Positions 45,028 through 54,742 are shown, counted from the first letter of the stretch. The stretch: DNA of 64,000 bases from Terriglobales bacterium (GCA_035487355.1 DATHMF010000025.1:1-64000), one strand, 5' to 3'. Numbers and translations are program-made. Notes: a model not told the origin generated them from the letters alone.

Positions 45028-45086
45028 TTGAAAAGATTGGCCGGGGAGAGAGGATTTGAATCTCCGACCCCCTGGTCCCGAACCAG
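45028..45086 (-). repeat. tRNA-Pro 3'-end copy: candidate att site, left end of island
   Basis: Fifty-nine bases match 61473-61531, the 3' half of tRNA-Pro(CGG) plus 10 flanking bases, at 55 positions and in the same orientation. The copy runs from the anticodon stem through T arm, acceptor and CCA. The 5' half of the tRNA is absent and replaced by unrelated sequence. Such partial copies are the usual mark of integration into a tRNA 3' end. Confidence 0.75.
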
Positions 45087-45341
45087 ATTCCAGCCCTTAT
45101 TGAAAATCTGTTGAAATTTGCTGTTTCTAAGTAATTGTTATTGAAACGTTTGCCTGTCGGTGTTTGAAAGCTGTTGAAGTTTGTTGAATCTGGATGCTTT
45201 GACAGCCTCAAAATTGCCTACAGTCCACCTTTTCAACTGAAGTTCCGGTCGACTTTTTTTGACCAAACGGCCCAGACCAAGGTAAGGACACCGGAGCGAG
45301 TGGAGTGGTTTCTTCCGGTGTCCTCGCCGATTCGAAATCAG

Positions 45342-46859
45342 CTATTTCTTTGCGCCTGGTCTGTGGACCAAACCTTGCACGCAAGAGCTGGAGGCCGGAA
45401 TCTGATTCTCGACCGCCCACGGAGTCCCCAGCGTAATCACGTGGCTTACAGCAATCACGTTCTTGGGGAGCTTGTTGTATCCACAGGCCGGGTAGTTGTT
45501 GGCACCCGGATAGTGGCATGAGAAGCAGTTGTTGGTCGGCTTCGTACCTGGGTTGGCCGCGAGCTGCTGGAATGTCTCCGCCGTCGTATTGGCCAGATTC
45601 ACCGATCCTACGGAGTTGGTTACGGTGCTGTTACTGTTGTACGTGTTCGGCTGCATCCATACAGTCCCGACGAGGTGGTAATTGGGGAAGGGCGATGGCA
45701 GCGCGCCCTGAGCCTGCGCATTCACGTTTTGAATGTCAGCCGGTCCGTTGGGGAGCGTGTCTCCGCCGGTCGCGTTTTCCTGCACCGAGTAAGTGATCGG
45801 CGAGACCGCTTGGCTGTTCAGTGAAAGGCCTCCCGTGCAGCCCGAGCCTGCATTGCCGGGCACGGCGCAAATATTCACCTTCGAATACAGCGTGCCGGCT
45901 GGACAGAACGTGAAACCGGTGGAACAGGTGATGCTCGGGCTTGGCTGGAACATAAAATCCGGAGTCGCCGGTGTGTTGAGATTGTGCTCAAACGTTCCCC
46001 ACACGAATTCCTTATGGTTAATCGTATAACCAACCACGTGCAGACCCACCAGCGCTACTGTGACCGTGGAGTAGGTGCCATTGGGCATAATCGTGCCACT
46101 GTTAGGCGGCACCTGGGTAAGATTCGGCACTTGGGCTTGCGTCGTGTAGGCGCCAGCCGGCGGATTCCCTACGACCCGAATCCAAGTCGCTTTGAATACT
46201 GCGGCGCCGACCGAGAAATAGGGCGCACTGGGATATTGATACTGGCCTCCGCTGGAGGTGATCAAATTCGCCTTCGCAGAGGCAAAATACGACGGGTTCA
46301 TGTGCACAGAGGCGTAGACCGGATATCCTCCGGGTCCAACCATCATATTGCCATCCGCCTCGACGATGGCTCCAGGGCCTTGTGCGCCTCCGGCCGCTCC
46401 CGCTTTGCGCAAGGTTCGGGCGGCCAGCTTCAACGTACGGAGATGAAGCGTCTTGGCATCCGCAGACGTGCTGGTGAGATCGTCTTCGCTCGGCAAGGTC
46501 AAAAATCTCGGTGCTCCACTTGGGCCCACGGGCGCCATTGCCCAGGTGAAAGCTTCCCACGACCATTGCTGAAAATTGCAGTCCTTCGCGCTCAGGGGCG
46601 TATCCTGCGTCGGGAATTTGGCGCCAAGCTTCAGATAGTTGGACAGTCCCTCCGACCAGCCCTGCAGGGGACATGTCCCTCCTGTCTGACTGGCCTTGGA
46701 CTTGGCTGTTCGATTGGGTTTGCTCTTCTGCGCCGGTCCGGCCCAGGCGTTGCGAGCGTAAGGCAGCATCAGCCCGACCGTCGCCAAAACCAACACGAAA
46801 TAGTAGACTCGTTTCGAAAACTCGCGATTGTTCCTGACTTGCCGAGTAGTGTGATCCAT
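45342..46859 (-). CDS. Secreted protein with one c-type heme motif
   Basis: 505 aa from ATG 46859, preceded by AGGAGG; upstream in-frame starts lack ribosome sites. An N-terminal signal or anchor (YYFVLVLATVGLMLPYARNAWA, about 21-42) leads into a mature chain that opens with a Lys/Ser-rich linker. A single CFSCH at 445-449 can bind covalent heme. The body (ADGNMMVGPGGYPVYASVHMNPS, SAPYFSVGAAVFKATWIR) is predicted beta-rich and reads like uncharacterised cytochrome-family proteins of soil bacteria. Possible electron acceptor or donor at the cell surface. First gene inside the left island boundary, separated by 595 bp from the methyltransferase genes. Confidence 0.72.
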   Translation of the reverse strand: MDHTTRQVRNNREFSKRVYYFVLVLATVGLMLPYARNAWAGPAQKSKPNRTAKSKASQTGGTCPLQGWSEGLSNYLKLGAKFPTQDTPLSAKDCNFQQWSWEAFTWAMAPVGPSGAPRFLTLPSEDDLTSTSADAKTLHLRTLKLAARTLRKAGAAGGAQGPGAIVEADGNMMVGPGGYPVYASVHMNPSYFASAKANLITSSGGQYQYPSAPYFSVGAAVFKATWIRVVGNPPAGAYTTQAQVPNLTQVPPNSGTIMPNGTYSTVTVALVGLHVVGYTINHKEFVWGTFEHNLNTPATPDFMFQPSPSITCSTGFTFCPAGTLYSKVNICAVPGNAGSGCTGGLSLNSQAVSPITYSVQENATGGDTLPNGPADIQNVNAQAQGALPSPFPNYHLVGTVWMQPNTYNSNSTVTNSVGSVNLANTTAETFQQLAANPGTKPTNNCFSCHYPGANNYPACGYNKLPKNVIAVSHVITLGTPWAVENQIPASSSCVQGLVHRPGAKK

Positions 46860-47454
46860 AGAGATAGCCTCCTGTCGAACTTTTAAGTTTGGGTGCGATA
46901 ACCAAGTCCCACATTTGCCCAACCCACAGCAAAAACTTGCTTCTTTTGCCAGAACGATGGGCCCAAGCGAGCTTATGGTACTGACTGGAAACGACAAACC
47001 AGATAATCCCCCTTTTTATATCCTCGGTTTCAATTTGGGACTTGTTCGTCGAAAATTCAAACTGCACGGGTCTGGAGTTACCTCAACAGCATAGTGCTTC
47101 CCTTGCAGCACTGCCTCAGCGTTACCTCTCTTAAAAGCTTCGACTTTGCGGTTGCGCAGTCTAGCTAATACCCCATCTCGGCCCAATAAAAACATGACGT
47201 GGAGACGGAAAAAACTGTTTAGGAATTGCCCGGCACAATACTCCCATTCTCCAATCTAAAGCAAACAAATTCCAGATTATTTCTCCTCCTTCGTTTCAAA
47301 ATGAAACGGCAGTTCAATCTGGTACTGCTGCGATTTTCATACGTGAAGTGTCGACATCGTTGCCAAGAAGCCTGGAGAGGCAACGCGACCACGCACCACA
47401 GCTACTTTCTTTAGCTATTAAGTGTCACAACGAAAATTGTCGCAGGAGCGGGGG
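46860..47454. other. Long intergenic region with a 17-bp palindrome
   Basis: No gene found in about 600 bases. CGTTTCAAAATGAAACG at 47292-47308 is a perfect palindrome (7-bp arms, 3-bp centre) and could be an operator. The promoter for the CxxCH protein should lie near its 46.9 kb end. Confidence 0.45.
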
Positions 47455-48243
47455 TCATCCCGAGCGCCGCAATTCGATCAAGTAGTGATCCGCAAACGAC
47501 GGCAATGGAGGTACTGCTTCCAAGCGGCGCTCGCAACGGTCGAGGAAGTGAATCAGCTTGCGATGCCGCAACGCCCAGGCCTCGGCATAGCTGGGCGGAA
47601 CGAACACGCCGATGGCACTAACGCGGAGAATCGTGAAATGAGGCATTGACCATCGACGCATGGTCCGCAACGAAGGATACGACACATGGATTCCATGCCA
47701 TTCCACGGAGGATCGGAAACGGCGAAACGCGCGAGCAGGATCGCCGTGAAGCAGATACCAAATCCATTCCCAAGGACACCATGGACCCATCACACACAGC
47801 AGGACGTGAGTGCCCGGATGCAGGCACCGCGCAAGTGCGCCCAGGGCCACATCGACATGTTCCACGCAGTTCAGTCCGCCAAAATTCGAAAACGCGCCAT
47901 CGAACTCCGACGTCGGCAGATTGTCGAGGTTATCCCAGCCCATGCATTCATAGCGGATCATGTCTTCAAGCCCATGTTGCTTGGCCTTGGCTGCGGCGAT
48001 TTCGATCATGGCGCGAGAGACGTCGGTTGCAAACACTGAGACACCTTGACGCGCGAGATATACGGCGTCCTCGCCGGTGCCGCAGTTCAATTCAAGGATG
48101 CGCTGGCCAGGAGCGAAATGGAATGGAAATCGATTCCACACTGCCCGCCGCATTGTGGAGCCAATCAGAGAATTCGTGAATTCCCGGTCGTAACTAGCCG
48201 CCAGTTCTCCAAATGGATCGGCGGCGCCTTCGGACTGGCTCAT
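47455..48243 (-). CDS. SAM-dependent methyltransferase
   Basis: 262 aa from ATG 48243, whose ATGA overlaps the upstream stop; a longer frame to 48336 runs inside the previous gene. Class I core: ILELNCGTGEDAVYLARQGVSVFATDVS as motif I with the acidic end, then GAFSNFGGLNCVEHVD and LARCLHPGTHVLLCVMGP. The C-terminal part (about 170-262) has a PS-YPS and FLDRCERRL ending. The Cys-rich start of motif IV and a Trp-rich PWCPWEWIWYLL loop could shape a hydrophobic substrate site. Last gene of the coupled chain with the second methyltransferase and two radical SAM proteins. Confidence 0.85.
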   Translation of the reverse strand: MSQSEGAADPFGELAASYDREFTNSLIGSTMRRAVWNRFPFHFAPGQRILELNCGTGEDAVYLARQGVSVFATDVSRAMIEIAAAKAKQHGLEDMIRYECMGWDNLDNLPTSEFDGAFSNFGGLNCVEHVDVALGALARCLHPGTHVLLCVMGPWCPWEWIWYLLHGDPARAFRRFRSSVEWHGIHVSYPSLRTMRRWSMPHFTILRVSAIGVFVPPSYAEAWALRHRKLIHFLDRCERRLEAVPPLPSFADHYLIELRRSG

Positions 48244-49154
48244 TGACGCCCTATCAAGATTACGAAGCGGCTTGGTTCGCGCTTCCCCTTCCATCGTGCT
48301 ACCCAAGGACGCATGGCCCACTTCCAGCCGTACCACGGCTCGACCTTTTCCCAGTTAAGGCAAAGTTCGTGTTCAAGTTGTGTTAGACGATCTCGAGTCA
48401 TGTATTGCAGGCTCGGGATGGACTCGGATCGCGTGCCATACCGCTTCTCAAAAAACGCGTGACGTTCAGCGATCATCAGTTTACCGCTTTCTTCCTTTTG
48501 GTATACCGGTGTTTCGAGAACGACAATACTTCCACCGGGTCGCAACACTCGAAGAGCTTCACGCAAGGTTGCGCCGTAGTCGGTGCTGTAGTGCAGGCTA
48601 GCGTTGTAGATCACGGCGTCCGCAACACCGGAAGCGAGCGGCAGATGCTCAAATTCCGCCTGGAAACGAGGCCACGCGGGAGTGTAATGCCGCGCGGCTC
48701 CCAATCCATCCTGGTCGTCGACACTCACGTCGATGGCGCAAGGAGTGCAGCCGTGTTCCGCCAGACGCCGACTCAACCAAGCCACTCCGGCCCCGAGATC
48801 CAGGATCGAAGGGTTGCGGCCGAGCTTGGGAAGAACACGCCGGACAAAGCAGTCGAATGTATTCTTATGGATTGCCCATTGCCACGCAATCGGATGCCCA
48901 GGGTCGCATGATGGCAGCTTCAAATAGAAATCTGGTGATTTCGAGCCACGCCCTTCCGCCAACCGGATAGCCGTATAGTCACGCAGAAAAGGCTCCAGCA
49001 CGGCCAATCGATCGGGTGGCAGGAACCGCCATATGCCGTCAATACAGGAATAGTGGTTCCCGCAACGTTCGCACGCCGCGGCTTGCATCTGTGCTGAAAG
49101 GGTGCCGAGATCCGATTGGCATTTGGGACAGGCCAGTCGCCAGTCGAAGGTCAA
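48240..49154 (-). CDS. SAM-dependent methyltransferase with N-terminal zinc ribbon
   Basis: 304 aa. A Trm112-like zinc ribbon uses Cys9, Cys12, Cys28 and Cys31 (LACPKCQ, CERCGNHYSCIDGIW). The class I core has ILDLGAGVAWLSRRLAEHGCTPCAIDVSVDD and FEHLPLASGVADAVIYNASLHY, then LREALRVLRPGGSIVVLE. This layout, ribbon plus methyltransferase 11 domain, is common in natural-product and glycan clusters. Its start and stop both overlap neighbours by ATGA, so it is made together with the radical SAM protein upstream and the methyltransferase downstream. Confidence 0.88.
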   Translation of the reverse strand: MTFDWRLACPKCQSDLGTLSAQMQAAACERCGNHYSCIDGIWRFLPPDRLAVLEPFLRDYTAIRLAEGRGSKSPDFYLKLPSCDPGHPIAWQWAIHKNTFDCFVRRVLPKLGRNPSILDLGAGVAWLSRRLAEHGCTPCAIDVSVDDQDGLGAARHYTPAWPRFQAEFEHLPLASGVADAVIYNASLHYSTDYGATLREALRVLRPGGSIVVLETPVYQKEESGKLMIAERHAFFEKRYGTRSESIPSLQYMTRDRLTQLEHELCLNWEKVEPWYGWKWAMRPWVARWKGKREPSRFVILIGRQ

Positions 49155-50542
49155 GCCTCGACCTCATGGGCTACAGCCAACATAGCCTCCTTCGCCGCCC
49201 GGGCTTCGGCGTTGAGCGTGACGGCCGCGGCTTGGTCCGCCGAAAACGCGCGGTGTGCGGCGACTTCCTTGCGGAGCCAGCGATCGGCGTGCTGGTAATA
49301 AGTGCGCGAATGCCGGTTGCGAATGGCGTAGTCACGATCGGTGCTATCGTCCCAACTCTTGTTGAGAACCACACGGTCGGCGATCCTGCGAAAGTAACCA
49401 GTATTCATGATCGGGTAGGAAACCGTAGTCAGAAATTGTTCGGGATCGCACTTCTTCACCAAATCAATGGTTGCTTGCATATCCTCGATTGTTTCGTCCT
49501 CGTAGCCCCACATAAGGAACATACCCACTTCGATTCCGAATCGCTTGGCCATCTTGCTGGCCCATTCCACTTGCTCCACTTTGACTCCGCGCTCCATTGC
49601 GTCGAGAATTCGCTGGCTGCCGCTCTCCGAACCGATCCAGATACGGTAGCATCCCATCTCAACCAGCGTGCGGATTACGTTCTCGTTCATCATCCGGTCG
49701 GCGCGCGAGATTGTTTCAAACGGCAGAAAAAGCTTCCGGCGTTTCAGTTCGGCGGCATAATTGTGCAGCCAGCCATGATGGATAGTAAACACGTCGTCGG
49801 CGTACCACACCTGATCGGGATGGTAAGACGTCTGGATGTGTTCCAATTCATTGGCGCAATCTACATAGCTCCGGCGGCGGTGCGAAAAACCGAAGACCGC
49901 ATGCGAGCACCAATTGCACTTGTATGGACAACCACGCGCGGTGATCAGATTCACGCTGCCGCGACCGTGATGCGCCCGCCAAACGTCCACGTAGCGCGCC
50001 TGATCGATTTGTCCACGGTCGGGCCAGGGCAGGCTATCCAGATTTTCGATCTGCGGCCGGGCAGGATTCATGATCACTGCGCCGCTCTCGTTCTGAAACG
50101 CCGTCCCACGGACACCATACAGCCGGTGCGGACCCTTCTTGTCGATCTCGGGCAGGAGCTCGGCCAGCGTCTCTTCACCTTCGCCGATCACAACCACGTG
50201 AGCTCCACGCTGAATGTACTCTTGTGGATAGTTGGCGGCTTCTGGCCCGCCCAAGACCACAATCCAGCCATGGGCGTGAGCCCGCGCCGTTATCTCCAAG
50301 ATCGCGCCGCGTGTGGTGAGATTTGTGTAGATGCCGAGTACGCTCTTCGGTCCGTTCTGCAATCTCTCAAACAAAGCGTCGCGTGAAGAAAAGGTGCTAT
50401 CAAAGACTTCCACCGCGAATCCCGCCCGGCGGAGATACGCGGAGATGTACAGGAGTCCCAGCGTAGGATACGGCTTCATGATCCTTACTTCCTTTTCGTC
50501 CTCGAAGAGGAAGTAACCGTGAGTGAGAAGGATGTTAGTCAT
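49151..50542 (-). CDS. Radical SAM protein with N-terminal B12-binding-type domain (I)
   Basis: 463 aa from ATG 50542, which follows the previous stop by 14 bases. The N-terminal about 150 residues have the cobalamin-binding Rossmann layout (PYPTLGLLYISAYLRRAGFAVEVFD, VVLGGPEAANYPQEY, VVIGEGEETL) without a clear D-x-H-x-x-G, as in many members. The radical SAM cluster is Cys205, Cys209, Cys212 (TARGCPYKCNWC), followed by WYADDVFTIHHGWL and IGSESGSQRILDAMERGV. The C-terminus is helical and Ala-rich. Members methylate unactivated carbon or rearrange rings in peptides, lipids and antibiotics. Substrate unknown; adjacent methyltransferases support a modification pathway. Confidence 0.88.
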   Translation of the reverse strand: MTNILLTHGYFLFEDEKEVRIMKPYPTLGLLYISAYLRRAGFAVEVFDSTFSSRDALFERLQNGPKSVLGIYTNLTTRGAILEITARAHAHGWIVVLGGPEAANYPQEYIQRGAHVVVIGEGEETLAELLPEIDKKGPHRLYGVRGTAFQNESGAVIMNPARPQIENLDSLPWPDRGQIDQARYVDVWRAHHGRGSVNLITARGCPYKCNWCSHAVFGFSHRRRSYVDCANELEHIQTSYHPDQVWYADDVFTIHHGWLHNYAAELKRRKLFLPFETISRADRMMNENVIRTLVEMGCYRIWIGSESGSQRILDAMERGVKVEQVEWASKMAKRFGIEVGMFLMWGYEDETIEDMQATIDLVKKCDPEQFLTTVSYPIMNTGYFRRIADRVVLNKSWDDSTDRDYAIRNRHSRTYYQHADRWLRKEVAAHRAFSADQAAAVTLNAEARAAKEAMLAVAHEVEA

Positions 50543-50556
50543 GGTGGTTTCCGGCG

Positions 50557-52068
50557 TCAGTTCCACGATCCGCTGAGATTGGGCGGCAAGACCGGCAGGT
50601 AATGTTTATGAACGGACGTGGGATGTTCGGCCTGATAGTTTGCTTCTACCTTTTGAATCTCCTTCCACTCGGCATTTACGCTATCGAGTTCGGCGAGCGC
50701 CTCGGTCGTGTTCTTCGGGGCCGATTGCAGTTTCAGGCGGACGTCCAATTCGCGATGGACCACTTTGTACAGACGGCGGTAGAACTCCGTCCGATACGAT
50801 CCCTGGAACATCATGGCGAGATCGTCGCTATTGTCCCAATGGTCTTTGGTGCCCAACTCGTTTTTCACCATATCGTAGAAACGCGTTCCCGGTAAAGGGT
50901 TACTGACGCTAATCCCGATGCTTTCGGGCAAAGTCGTTCGCACCATTTCGGCGGTCGCAAGGATGTCTTCGAAAGTTTCCCCTGGATAACCGAATTGCAG
51001 GAAGAAACCTGTGGCGATGCCCGCGTCCTTAAGCCGCTGCCTCACGACGGGGATTTGCTCAACGCAAATTCCTTTGTCCATGGCGTCGAGAATCTTCTGG
51101 CTGCCGCTCTCCGCGCCGATCCAGACTTCCCGGCAACCCGCATGCGCCAGCGCCTCTACAGCGTCAGGCGTCATCAGGTCGACACGTGATTGAATCATGA
51201 AAGGAATCGAAGCATCTCGAGCCCGCACCTCCTCGGCGAATTGCACCGACCATTTCGGCTGAAGTCCGAAGATATCGTCGACGAACCAGATATGGTCGGG
51301 TCGGATGGTTTGTTTCAACAATGCCATCTCCTCGGCAACGTTTGCCGGAGAGCGCATGGCATAGCGCTGTCCCCAGATCGGTTTCGCGCACCAATTGCAG
51401 TGAAACGGACATCCTCGCGTACTCACCATGTTGACGCTAAAGAACCCGTGTGCCTGCATCCACGCGGCGCGATACGGCTCGGCTTCCAGCAAATCCCAGG
51501 CAGGCATGGGAAATACGTCGGGATGCCGCTCGGGAATGCGCGCCTCATTGCGCCGGACTCCTCGCGGTTGGCTGGAATCCGCGCGCGCCAGGCCGGGAAT
51601 CTCGTCCAATTTCGCATTGCACAAGGATCCCGTGGAACGCAGCGTCCCTAACAATTCACCCAGGCTGTGCTCAGCCTCCCCTAAGATTGCGTAATGGACG
51701 CCGTGCAAAAGATACGCCTCGGGATGGTCGGTTACGTCCGATCCACAAGCGATCACGGTTGCGCCGCGTCCGGCGGCGAAGCTTGCCATTGCCTGCGCCG
51801 CTTGCCGGCTGTGGTTAAGACACATTTTGTTCAGAAAATGAAACTCATCCTCAAAGAGCACCACCATTCGGCAATCCGAAGCGCGGAGCAGCGCCTCAAA
51901 TTCATGGACGCCGTCGGAGAGCAGGGCGTCGAAGAGACCAACGGTGTATCCAAGTGAACGCAGGTAACTGGCGGCGTAGAGGGTCCCCAGCGGCGGATAG
52001 GGACGCATCTTTTCTACCTGCTTGGCATCGTTCTTTAAAAAGAAGGAGTGTGCGAGGAGTACATCCAT
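50557..52068 (-). CDS. Radical SAM protein with N-terminal B12-binding-type domain (II)
   Basis: 503 aa from ATG 52068, with GGAG six bases ahead. Same architecture as the neighbour: RPYPPLGTLYAASYLRSLGYTVGLFD, VIACGSDVTDHPEAY, AILGEAEHSLGELL, then the cluster Cys220, Cys224, Cys227 (TRGCPFHCNWC), DHIWFVDDIFGLQPKW and IGAESGSQKILDAMDKG. The two proteins are clearly related over their length and probably arose by duplication, acting in successive or parallel steps. The C-terminal 100 residues are charged and helical. No D-x-H-x-x-G cobalamin motif is evident. Confidence 0.88.
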   Translation of the reverse strand: MDVLLAHSFFLKNDAKQVEKMRPYPPLGTLYAASYLRSLGYTVGLFDALLSDGVHEFEALLRASDCRMVVLFEDEFHFLNKMCLNHSRQAAQAMASFAAGRGATVIACGSDVTDHPEAYLLHGVHYAILGEAEHSLGELLGTLRSTGSLCNAKLDEIPGLARADSSQPRGVRRNEARIPERHPDVFPMPAWDLLEAEPYRAAWMQAHGFFSVNMVSTRGCPFHCNWCAKPIWGQRYAMRSPANVAEEMALLKQTIRPDHIWFVDDIFGLQPKWSVQFAEEVRARDASIPFMIQSRVDLMTPDAVEALAHAGCREVWIGAESGSQKILDAMDKGICVEQIPVVRQRLKDAGIATGFFLQFGYPGETFEDILATAEMVRTTLPESIGISVSNPLPGTRFYDMVKNELGTKDHWDNSDDLAMMFQGSYRTEFYRRLYKVVHRELDVRLKLQSAPKNTTEALAELDSVNAEWKEIQKVEANYQAEHPTSVHKHYLPVLPPNLSGSWN

Positions 52069-52099
52069 ATGGTTCTCCACTGGTAATCTTCGCCAGACC

Positions 52100-54400
52100 T
52101 TAGTGGTGCTGGAGATAACTTACCGCAGGAATGATTCTCACTAACTGCATCATGCCACGGTCCTCATGGCCCAGCAAGTGGCAGTGGAGCACGAAATCGC
52201 CAGTGAAATCGACGTAACGGCTACGGATCCGCACATGGCCAGGTTGGGTCGCCTTACCGTCGTTGCCGATGACAAGGTTCCCAGAACTGTCGGTTTTAGC
52301 AGGGGGAATCAGAATAACGTCATGCCAGATGCCGCCCTCTTCTGCCTTGTAATTGTTTGACGCATCGTTCGGATCGTACACCTCCACCAACTGGAAGGGA
52401 TTCACGTGGATGTGGTATGGGTGCCGGATGGAAGTAGTGTTGATGATCAACCACTCTTCCGGCTCGTCCAGGACCAATGTTTGGCCGTAGTTCTTTTCGC
52501 TAAATTGAACGCCGTCCAAGGTGAAGTAAGGGGCCCGGTTTACATTGATCACGAATTCGTTGTTGCCATCGACTTTGACGGTGATCGGCAACGCCGCTTT
52601 CTTGGTAATGTCTTTCGGATCGGCGTGGGTGGATCCCGAAGCGGCCGGTGCGCTAACCAACCGGTAGGGCTCCCATCCGAAGTCCAGGTTCCGTGATTTC
52701 CGGCAGGGGCCGATGTCGTGAAGAAAATCGGGGAAGACGGGATACTTTCCGGCATTCCTGCCTTCGTTCGGAAAATCCATGTCAACGGGATCGCCGCACA
52801 CGATGACATTGACGTAGTTGGCGAATGGAAATTGGCCTGGATCGATAAATGAGAACGTTCCTGAGGCAGGGGCCTTGACGAGAATGTCGGCTCTTCCGCC
52901 GGCCGCTACCCACAGGCGGGTCGCGTTCTTCGTTGTGTGGTCCTGCAGCGTGAGCGGCTGCTTCTGGTAGTTAGCCAACTTGAACTGAACACCGTCCTGA
53001 GCGATCTGCCGGAACATCGGGACGACGGCACCCGAGGAGTCCTTGAAGGACGCACGAATGCTGTTTTCGACCATTGCGTTGACGATTCGCCACAACTGAA
53101 TCTCGCCCGGGCGCATCTGGATGGTCACCGCCGGGTTTTTGAGATCGGCGCCCGCCAAGCCGCCGTTCACCATGACCGGAATCGTATTGTTGTTGGCAGC
53201 CCGCTCCAGATCGTTCATGTCGGTGAAGCGTTGAACCAGGAGGACCTTCTGCGTCTGGTCTAAATCCGGATAGATCGCTCGGAGATCCCTGTCATAGTCG
53301 CCCTCGATGATAAAAGCGCCGGCGAGTCCGTTGTACAAATGGATGGCCGTCGAGCCGTGCTTGTGGGCGTGATACCAATGCGTGCCTGGCGCCTGACCCA
53401 TCTCGTGTCCGGCTGCTTCGGTGATCTGGAAACAATTAGGATAGCCGCCGACAAAGAACTCCGGCCATTTCCCTTCGGCGCGCAATTGAGCGTTCTTGGT
53501 TGCCAGCCGGTTATTGAACGGTAGCGCTGGATTCCCCGGCGTTCCGCGCTTGCCCTGCCAGATTGCAGTCTCGTCGTAGTTTTTGATCCGGTTCGCTTGA
53601 TCGGTGCGCCACGCCTCAGGCGCCTTGTCCCACTCGATGTGATGGGCCGACTCGGCGTACGCGAATACCTGTTTGAAGAGCGGCGCGGCTACCTGTTCCG
53701 TGAAGGTTGTGTCGGGGCGCACTTGTACGAGTACGTTGTCGGCGAAATCGTCCGGCGACACGTGCGTCCCATGGAAATGGAGGTTAGCGGTGCTCGAAGC
53801 GTGGAAGCAGTTCGGGAATACATCGCCGCGAGTCTCGGGATACCACTTGTTATCCGGTGCAGGGGCGCCTGTGTTGGGATCCTTGAGCGCCGCATTTGTG
53901 TACATGTCGCAGCCCGTGCCCTTGCCTTGCTCCGCGTTATCGATTGACAAACCACTGTTGGAAAACGCGCCGGGGGTCACGTGGTTTAAGAAGGTAATTT
54001 CCACTTTTTCACCGACCTTGGCGCGCAGCGTGGGACCGGGCAAGCAAGCTTGTACTTGGTCTGTCGGCGGCCAAACCGTCCCATCGGTTTGATCGCGGCC
54101 TTCGAAATAACGCATAACTGGAAGCTGGCTGCCAGTATAGCCAGGAAGCCGTTTCTGGGTATTCTTGATCGTCAGGACCGCTTTCAGTTTTCCGCCCTTG
54201 CTGATGATTTCTCTGATCTTCGGAAATGTGTCTGCCGGACAACTGCCCTGCATCGCCATAGGGTCCGCAAACGACGACAGCAGAGGCATTAACGCTAAGC
54301 CCGATGTTGCGGCCAGCATCTGGTTGACGAATTCGCGCCGCGTAACGGCTTGGACATTCCTTTTCTTGCGATCTTTGCCCAGATTCTTTTTCTTCGTCAT
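52100..54400 (-). CDS. Tat-exported multicopper oxidase
   Basis: 766 aa from ATG 54400 (AAGGGAT upstream). A basic N-terminus with TRREFVNQM is a twin-arginine signal, followed by a hydrophobic stretch ending LSSFADP. All four copper motifs are present: HFHGTH (from residue 208), HWYHAHKHGS, HPYHIHVNPF, and HCHLLGHEDRGMMQ with the type 1 Cys-His-Met set near the C-terminus. At over 700 residues it is longer than CotA or CueO, with insertions between motifs. Substrate may be metal (Mn, Fe) or phenolic. A signal-less cupredoxin gene lies 24 bp upstream on the same strand. Confidence 0.92.
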   Translation of the reverse strand: MTKKKNLGKDRKKRNVQAVTRREFVNQMLAATSGLALMPLLSSFADPMAMQGSCPADTFPKIREIISKGGKLKAVLTIKNTQKRLPGYTGSQLPVMRYFEGRDQTDGTVWPPTDQVQACLPGPTLRAKVGEKVEITFLNHVTPGAFSNSGLSIDNAEQGKGTGCDMYTNAALKDPNTGAPAPDNKWYPETRGDVFPNCFHASSTANLHFHGTHVSPDDFADNVLVQVRPDTTFTEQVAAPLFKQVFAYAESAHHIEWDKAPEAWRTDQANRIKNYDETAIWQGKRGTPGNPALPFNNRLATKNAQLRAEGKWPEFFVGGYPNCFQITEAAGHEMGQAPGTHWYHAHKHGSTAIHLYNGLAGAFIIEGDYDRDLRAIYPDLDQTQKVLLVQRFTDMNDLERAANNNTIPVMVNGGLAGADLKNPAVTIQMRPGEIQLWRIVNAMVENSIRASFKDSSGAVVPMFRQIAQDGVQFKLANYQKQPLTLQDHTTKNATRLWVAAGGRADILVKAPASGTFSFIDPGQFPFANYVNVIVCGDPVDMDFPNEGRNAGKYPVFPDFLHDIGPCRKSRNLDFGWEPYRLVSAPAASGSTHADPKDITKKAALPITVKVDGNNEFVINVNRAPYFTLDGVQFSEKNYGQTLVLDEPEEWLIINTTSIRHPYHIHVNPFQLVEVYDPNDASNNYKAEEGGIWHDVILIPPAKTDSSGNLVIGNDGKATQPGHVRIRSRYVDFTGDFVLHCHLLGHEDRGMMQLVRIIPAVSYLQHH

Positions 54401-54424
54401 GCCGATCCCTTTCGCCTGCATTTG

Positions 54425-54742
54425 TCATCTAGCGTTGATAATAATCCGGCCCGTCTCGCTTGTGTGCCCCGCCACGGCACACACGTATTCAATTACCTGG
54501 TCTTGGCCTTTGATCGCATCCCCAAACGAAATGCCCGGAGACGTAAATGGATCTTGGCCTAGGACCGCAGGTCCAAGAACATTCGCCATCCACGCAGTGG
54601 TGGCCAGGCCTTTTTGAGTTATCTGGTGCGAAGCCTGCGTATCGTTGTTAACGAACACGACCACATCGGTGCGCCCGATTCGGATTGGATTTGGATTGAA
54701 AACGACGTTACCAGCTTGCCGCTCGATTGAGACCGTTGCCAT
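54425..54742 (-). CDS. Cupredoxin-like protein without the axial methionine
   Basis: 105 aa from ATG 54742 (GGGGAAATT upstream). A compact beta protein with cupredoxin features: VFVNNDTQASHQ with His39, and YVCAVAGHTSETGRI with Cys88 and His93 spaced like azurin. The residue four places after that histidine, normally methionine, is threonine, so a type 1 site would lack its axial ligand or use another residue. There is no signal peptide. Being encoded directly before the Tat-dependent multicopper oxidase, it may be co-exported bound to it, or stay cytoplasmic (inference). Confidence 0.7.
   Translation of the reverse strand: MATVSIERQAGNVVFNPNPIRIGRTDVVVFVNNDTQASHQITQKGLATTAWMANVLGPAVLGQDPFTSPGISFGDAIKGQDQVIEYVCAVAGHTSETGRIIINAR

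Noticed and set aside
49016-50386. 456-codon plus-strand frame over the radical SAM gene
   Set aside because: The minus strand encodes an unmistakable CxxxCxxC radical SAM protein; the plus frame is a codon-bias shadow.
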